This document shows, piece after piece, positions 12,399 through 14,757 of a DNA stretch of 14,757 bases (position 1 is its first letter; every line of letters starts with the position of its first letter). Under the pieces are notes generated by a model. That model was not told the origin of the DNA and did not search any database. It worked only from the letters and a program-made list of their open reading frames with translations. The stretch comes from Treponema sp. (GTDB lineage: Bacteria > Spirochaetota > Spirochaetia > Treponematales > Breznakiellaceae). The DNA lies in contig JAITON010000106.1 of assembly GCA_031289935.1 (NCBI GenBank), forward strand, positions 1 through 14,757. The letters run 5' to 3'. Both the position numbers and the translations under genes were made by a program.

Positions 12399-13962
12399 GA
12401 CATGGCCGTTCTACGGTGCGCCCTTCTACGGCGCCGTGGCCGTGTATACGCCCCTCTCCCTCCTGGCCGTCATGCTGCCTCTGGCCGCAGTAATTCTACG
12501 GGCGGCCCTTCCGGAACTGGTCTTTAGGCCGGTAGCGCTGGCTATACCGGCGGTTCTAAGCGCCCTGGGGGCATCCCTGTATCACAGTCTGCTGCAGGCC
12601 AAGGCCAGCGATCATAAGGCCGCCAATATCCGGGGGGCGATTGTCTGCGTTATACTGGTCTACGGGACAGCATCGCTGCTCTGCTTCGGGATACCTCTGA
12701 GGGAACGCTTCTTCCCGAATCTGGTCAACAGTTTTTCTGCCCTCGTCGTGCTCTATGTCTGGTCCTATGTGCTGGTCATGCGGCGGCTCTTCGATGCCTG
12801 GCTGGTCTTCGACACCCATAGAACGGAACATTCCGGGGACCCGCTCCGGAAAATCATGCTGGAGGAGGCCGAACGCTTTACTTCCACGGAAACATCCCTG
12901 GGGAAGATTGAGAAGCTCTACGCCGCCCAGCTCGTATTACTGCTCATAGCCGCCGCAGTCTCGGCCTTTATCGGGATAGGGGCGCCCATCGGGGTGTATA
13001 TCATCCTGGCGATTGTGTGCATCAATACGGTCCTCCTCTTTGCCCTGGCGGCGCTGTTCCGGCGGGAACATGCCTATGCGGGGGAGGGGCTGGCGCTCGC
13101 TTCCCCGGACCGGGCGGTATATCTGGCTGGTATAGCGGTATGTATCCTGTCCACGGCGGCGGCCGCACTGTTACTGTCCTTGGGGAACAATATCCTGCCC
13201 GTATCCATGCTAACAGATTTTCTGCGCTGGTTCTGGGCATGGTTCTCCGGGCTCTTCAAGGGCCGGGAACGGCTCCCTCTGGAACTGCCCCCGCTCCCCG
13301 AACCTGTACAAGCGATCGAGTCTATGCCCCCCATGGGAATGCCCGATTTCATGGTCCCCGGGAACTACCAGCCTTCGCCCTTCTGGGATTGGGTCAAATA
13401 CGCCGCCATCGCCGCCGTCATTCTGGCCTTCATCTGGTTTATGATTAAACCCCTGCTGTCCAGGGGGAGGTCCCCGGACAAGACCCTATCCCTGGGAGCC
13501 AAGATCCGCCGTCTGGCCGCCGAGTGGTGGCGGGTCCTGAAGTCGGCCCTGGGCTCCTGGCTGGGCTTCCTCAAAGCAAACGAAAAGCAGATTAGCATAG
13601 GCCGCATTGACGAGACAAGGGTCCGCCGCCTTTCGGAGGAACTTTTGGCGGGCTATTCGCCGCAAAAACGGCGGGAGATGAAGGCCAGCGTAACCCTCTT
13701 TTCCCGGCTCATCATCTGGGGCGGCGAAACCCTACAGGTTCCCTGGCAGCCCGCCTACGCCCCGGGGGAATACTGCGCCCGGCTCAAGGCGAGCCTGACC
13801 GTGAAGCCGGATGCCCAGGAAGGGGCCGGCAGTAACGCGGTCGAGACCAGCGCGGCGATCATCCGGTGCGGGGAGCTTTTCGAAGAGGCCCTCTATGCGG
13901 CGGAAGTACTCTCGGATAAAAAACGGCAGGAGTTCCGAAACCTGGTGGAACAAATCACCTGA
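12385..13962 (+). CDS. Polytopic membrane protein of the MoxR/DUF58 operon
   Basis: A 525-residue protein with about eight or nine predicted membrane segments: roughly residues 22-40, 46-66, 84-104, 114-132, 179-199, 202-225, 244-264, 267-290 and 335-357. Its Pro-rich loop (295-333) contains MPPMGMPDF. The soluble C-terminal domain (about 380-525) contains ELLAGYSPQKRREMKASVTLF, then APGEYCARLK, and CGELFEEALYAAEVLS. The C-terminal part resembles the DUF4129-like tail often found in transglutaminase/MoxR operons, but there is no transglutaminase Cys-His-Asp core. It overlaps the DUF58 gene by 14 bp, with GGGAG before the ATG. Position and architecture suggest the membrane component of the MoxR system. 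Residues 8-17 (PFYGAPFYGA) are a 15-bp duplication at 12406-12435. Confidence 0.75.
   Translation: MNSSRTWPFYGAPFYGAVAVYTPLSLLAVMLPLAAVILRAALPELVFRPVALAIPAVLSALGASLYHSLLQAKASDHKAANIRGAIVCVILVYGTASLLCFGIPLRERFFPNLVNSFSALVVLYVWSYVLVMRRLFDAWLVFDTHRTEHSGDPLRKIMLEEAERFTSTETSLGKIEKLYAAQLVLLLIAAAVSAFIGIGAPIGVYIILAIVCINTVLLFALAALFRREHAYAGEGLALASPDRAVYLAGIAVCILSTAAAALLLSLGNNILPVSMLTDFLRWFWAWFSGLFKGRERLPLELPPLPEPVQAIESMPPMGMPDFMVPGNYQPSPFWDWVKYAAIAAVILAFIWFMIKPLLSRGRSPDKTLSLGAKIRRLAAEWWRVLKSALGSWLGFLKANEKQISIGRIDETRVRRLSEELLAGYSPQKRREMKASVTLFSRLIIWGGETLQVPWQPAYAPGEYCARLKASLTVKPDAQEGAGSNAVETSAAIIRCGELFEEALYAAEVLSDKKRQEFRNLVEQIT
12406..12435 (+). repeat. 15-bp in-frame duplication near the membrane protein N-terminus
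   Basis: Two 15-bp copies encode PFYGA twice, with only third-position differences (CCG/CCC, GGT/GGC, GCG/GCC). Confidence 0.75.
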
Positions 13963-13978
13963 ACGGCGCTACGTGAGC

Positions 13979-14007
13979 TTCACAAAGCATTTCATCCCTG
14001 CTATACT
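13979..14007 (+). promoter_or_regulatory. Sigma70-type promoter next to the start codon at 14014
   Basis: -35 TTCACA (13979-13984), a 17-bp spacer, and -10 TATACT (14002-14007), each matching consensus at 5 of 6 positions. The -10 box ends 6 bp before ATG 14014 and no Shine-Dalgarno is present, so the mRNA is predicted to be leaderless. Confidence 0.6.
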
Positions 14008-14013
14008 GCGCCC

Positions 14014-14484
14014 ATGAAACTTGCTTCCCTGCTGGCGGGGGAAAGGGGCCGGCAGGACGCCGCAAAGAACCGCAGGCGTCTGGACGGCGCGGCCCTCACT
14101 TCCCGCAAACTGGGCCTTCTGCGTATTGCCGATGAGGATATCAAGGCTCTGATAGCCCCGCTCTGCTACGAGGCGGACCGGTATATCGCCGCGTCAAAAA
14201 GGGACGACGATGCCCTTTACGAGCCCGCAGTCCTGGAGAGCCTGGACACCGCCCTGTCGGCCCTGAGCGCATTCCTTGAGGCGTGCAACGACGCGGCGGC
14301 GGAGAAGCACTTCGGCGCGGGAAGCGCGGCGTCCGGCGCCGCAGCAGCGGCCCGCCGGGACGATGCCCGTATTCAGGCGCTGGAATCGATGAACGAGAGC
14401 CTGGCAGCCTTTCGCCGGCAGAATGGGACTAGGAGCGCGGGCAGCCTGGACGCCGTCATCACCGGTATGGAGAACAACAGATGA
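14014..14484 (+). CDS. Unrecognised alpha-helical protein
   Basis: A 156-residue protein that I do not recognise. It has no signal peptide or membrane helix. Residues 1-40 are basic and mixed; residues 40-95 are predicted helical (DEDIKALIAPLCYEADRYI, LESLDTALSALSAFLEAC); residues 98-117 are an Ala/Gly-rich linker (GSAASGAAAAARR), and a final helix follows (ALESMNESLAAFRRQ). Coding is supported by the good upstream promoter, codon use like its neighbours, and a 4-bp ATGA overlap with the next gene. It probably works with the secreted or membrane protein encoded immediately downstream. It could be a small scaffold or a LemA-like partner, but no family motif supports that. Confidence 0.7.
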   Translation: MKLASLLAGERGRQDAAKNRRRLDGAALTSRKLGLLRIADEDIKALIAPLCYEADRYIAASKRDDDALYEPAVLESLDTALSALSAFLEACNDAAAEKHFGAGSAASGAAAAARRDDARIQALESMNESLAAFRRQNGTRSAGSLDAVITGMENNR

Positions 14485-14757
14485 AAAGATTGTTGATACC
14501 GGCACTGCTGGCGCTCGTTCTGTTCCTGGCGATTACTGCCGGGGCATTTGCCCTGGACGCCTCGGCGGAGTCGGTGGAGACCGCCGTCGTCTACCGGGGG
14601 AACGGCCAGGCCGATGTTACCAGCCGCATCGAATGGACCGCCTCAGGCAGCGCTTCCAACGGCCAGATGCACGGGTTCTATTACCAGGGGGATAGCGACA
14701 TCGTAAGCTTTGACATGGACCGCTGCTGGGCGGACATTCCGGGCGGCGAGCGGCTTC
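14481..14757 (+). CDS. Secreted or membrane-anchored protein, 5' part only
   Basis: The frame is open from ATG 14481 to the window edge (92 codons visible). The N-terminus is a clear signal peptide or anchor: MKRLL, a hydrophobic core (ALLALVLFLAITAGAFA), and a likely cleavage after AFA. The mature part starts ESVETAVVYRGNGQADVTSR and continues with MHGFYYQGDSDIVSFDMD. The V-type strand pattern with an HGFYY segment loosely recalls the start of DUF2207 membrane proteins, a weak resemblance. GGAGA eight bases before the ATG, and the overlap with the preceding stop, support co-translation with the 156-residue protein. Confidence 0.75.
   Translation, partial: MKRLLIPALLALVLFLAITAGAFALDASAESVETAVVYRGNGQADVTSRIEWTASGSASNGQMHGFYYQGDSDIVSFDMDRCWADIPGGERL

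Overview
This is a GC-rich window (about 60 percent by eye) of bacterial chromosome with densely packed, often overlapping genes. Several proteins resemble versions I associate with spirochaetes of the Treponema/Spirochaeta group: the acyltransferase with a CPxC/CxC zinc ribbon, the short RecQ without an HRDC domain, and the two-SPFH plus NfeD cluster. I favour a treponeme-like spirochaete with moderate to low confidence; no rRNA or tRNA is present to settle it.

Layout. (1) 1-250: a 21-bp GC-rich tandem array running off the left edge. (2) 252-1455, minus strand: a PlsC-type acyltransferase whose C-terminal part is thrown out of frame by a run of 16 G. (3) 1537-3255, plus strand: a RecQ-family helicase carrying three in-frame tandem repeat blocks. 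(4) 3275-7355, minus strand: a five-gene membrane cluster, transcribed as nfeD-like, SPFH, SPFH, a small TM/coiled-coil protein, then a membrane-anchored PD-(D/E)XK nuclease-like protein. A sigma70-like promoter abuts the nfeD start. (5) 7550-9168, minus strand: a GPH-family sugar:cation symporter preceded by the C-terminal remnant of an alpha/beta hydrolase. (6) 9169-9530: a 362-bp gene-free, AT-richer gap holding four phased 17-bp palindromes at exact 23-bp intervals, then a good promoter. (7) 9531-13962, plus strand: tag (3-methyladenine glycosylase I), moxR-like AAA+ ATPase, DUF58 protein and a polytopic membrane protein, each overlapping the next. (8) 14014 to the edge, plus strand: an unrecognised helical protein and the start of a secreted or membrane protein, with their own promoter.

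Two themes cut across the window. First, short tandem repeats of 12, 15, 21, 24 or 27 bp, all multiples of three, sit inside many unrelated genes, so the genome appears prone to slippage or duplication filtered for frame. The 25-bp repeat containing the G run in the acyltransferase is the exception: one G too many breaks the frame, which makes it either a phase-variable switch or a sequencing error. Second, two promoters place the -10 box 6 bp from the ATG with no Shine-Dalgarno, and a third -10 box lies 10 bp from an ATG. This suggests leaderless mRNAs alongside well-formed Shine-Dalgarno sites inside operons.

Functionally, the SPFH/NfeD cluster probably builds a flotillin-like membrane microdomain with an associated nuclease-fold protein. 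The moxR/DUF58/membrane-protein set looks like an envelope-associated chaperone system, translationally coupled to a DNA repair gene.
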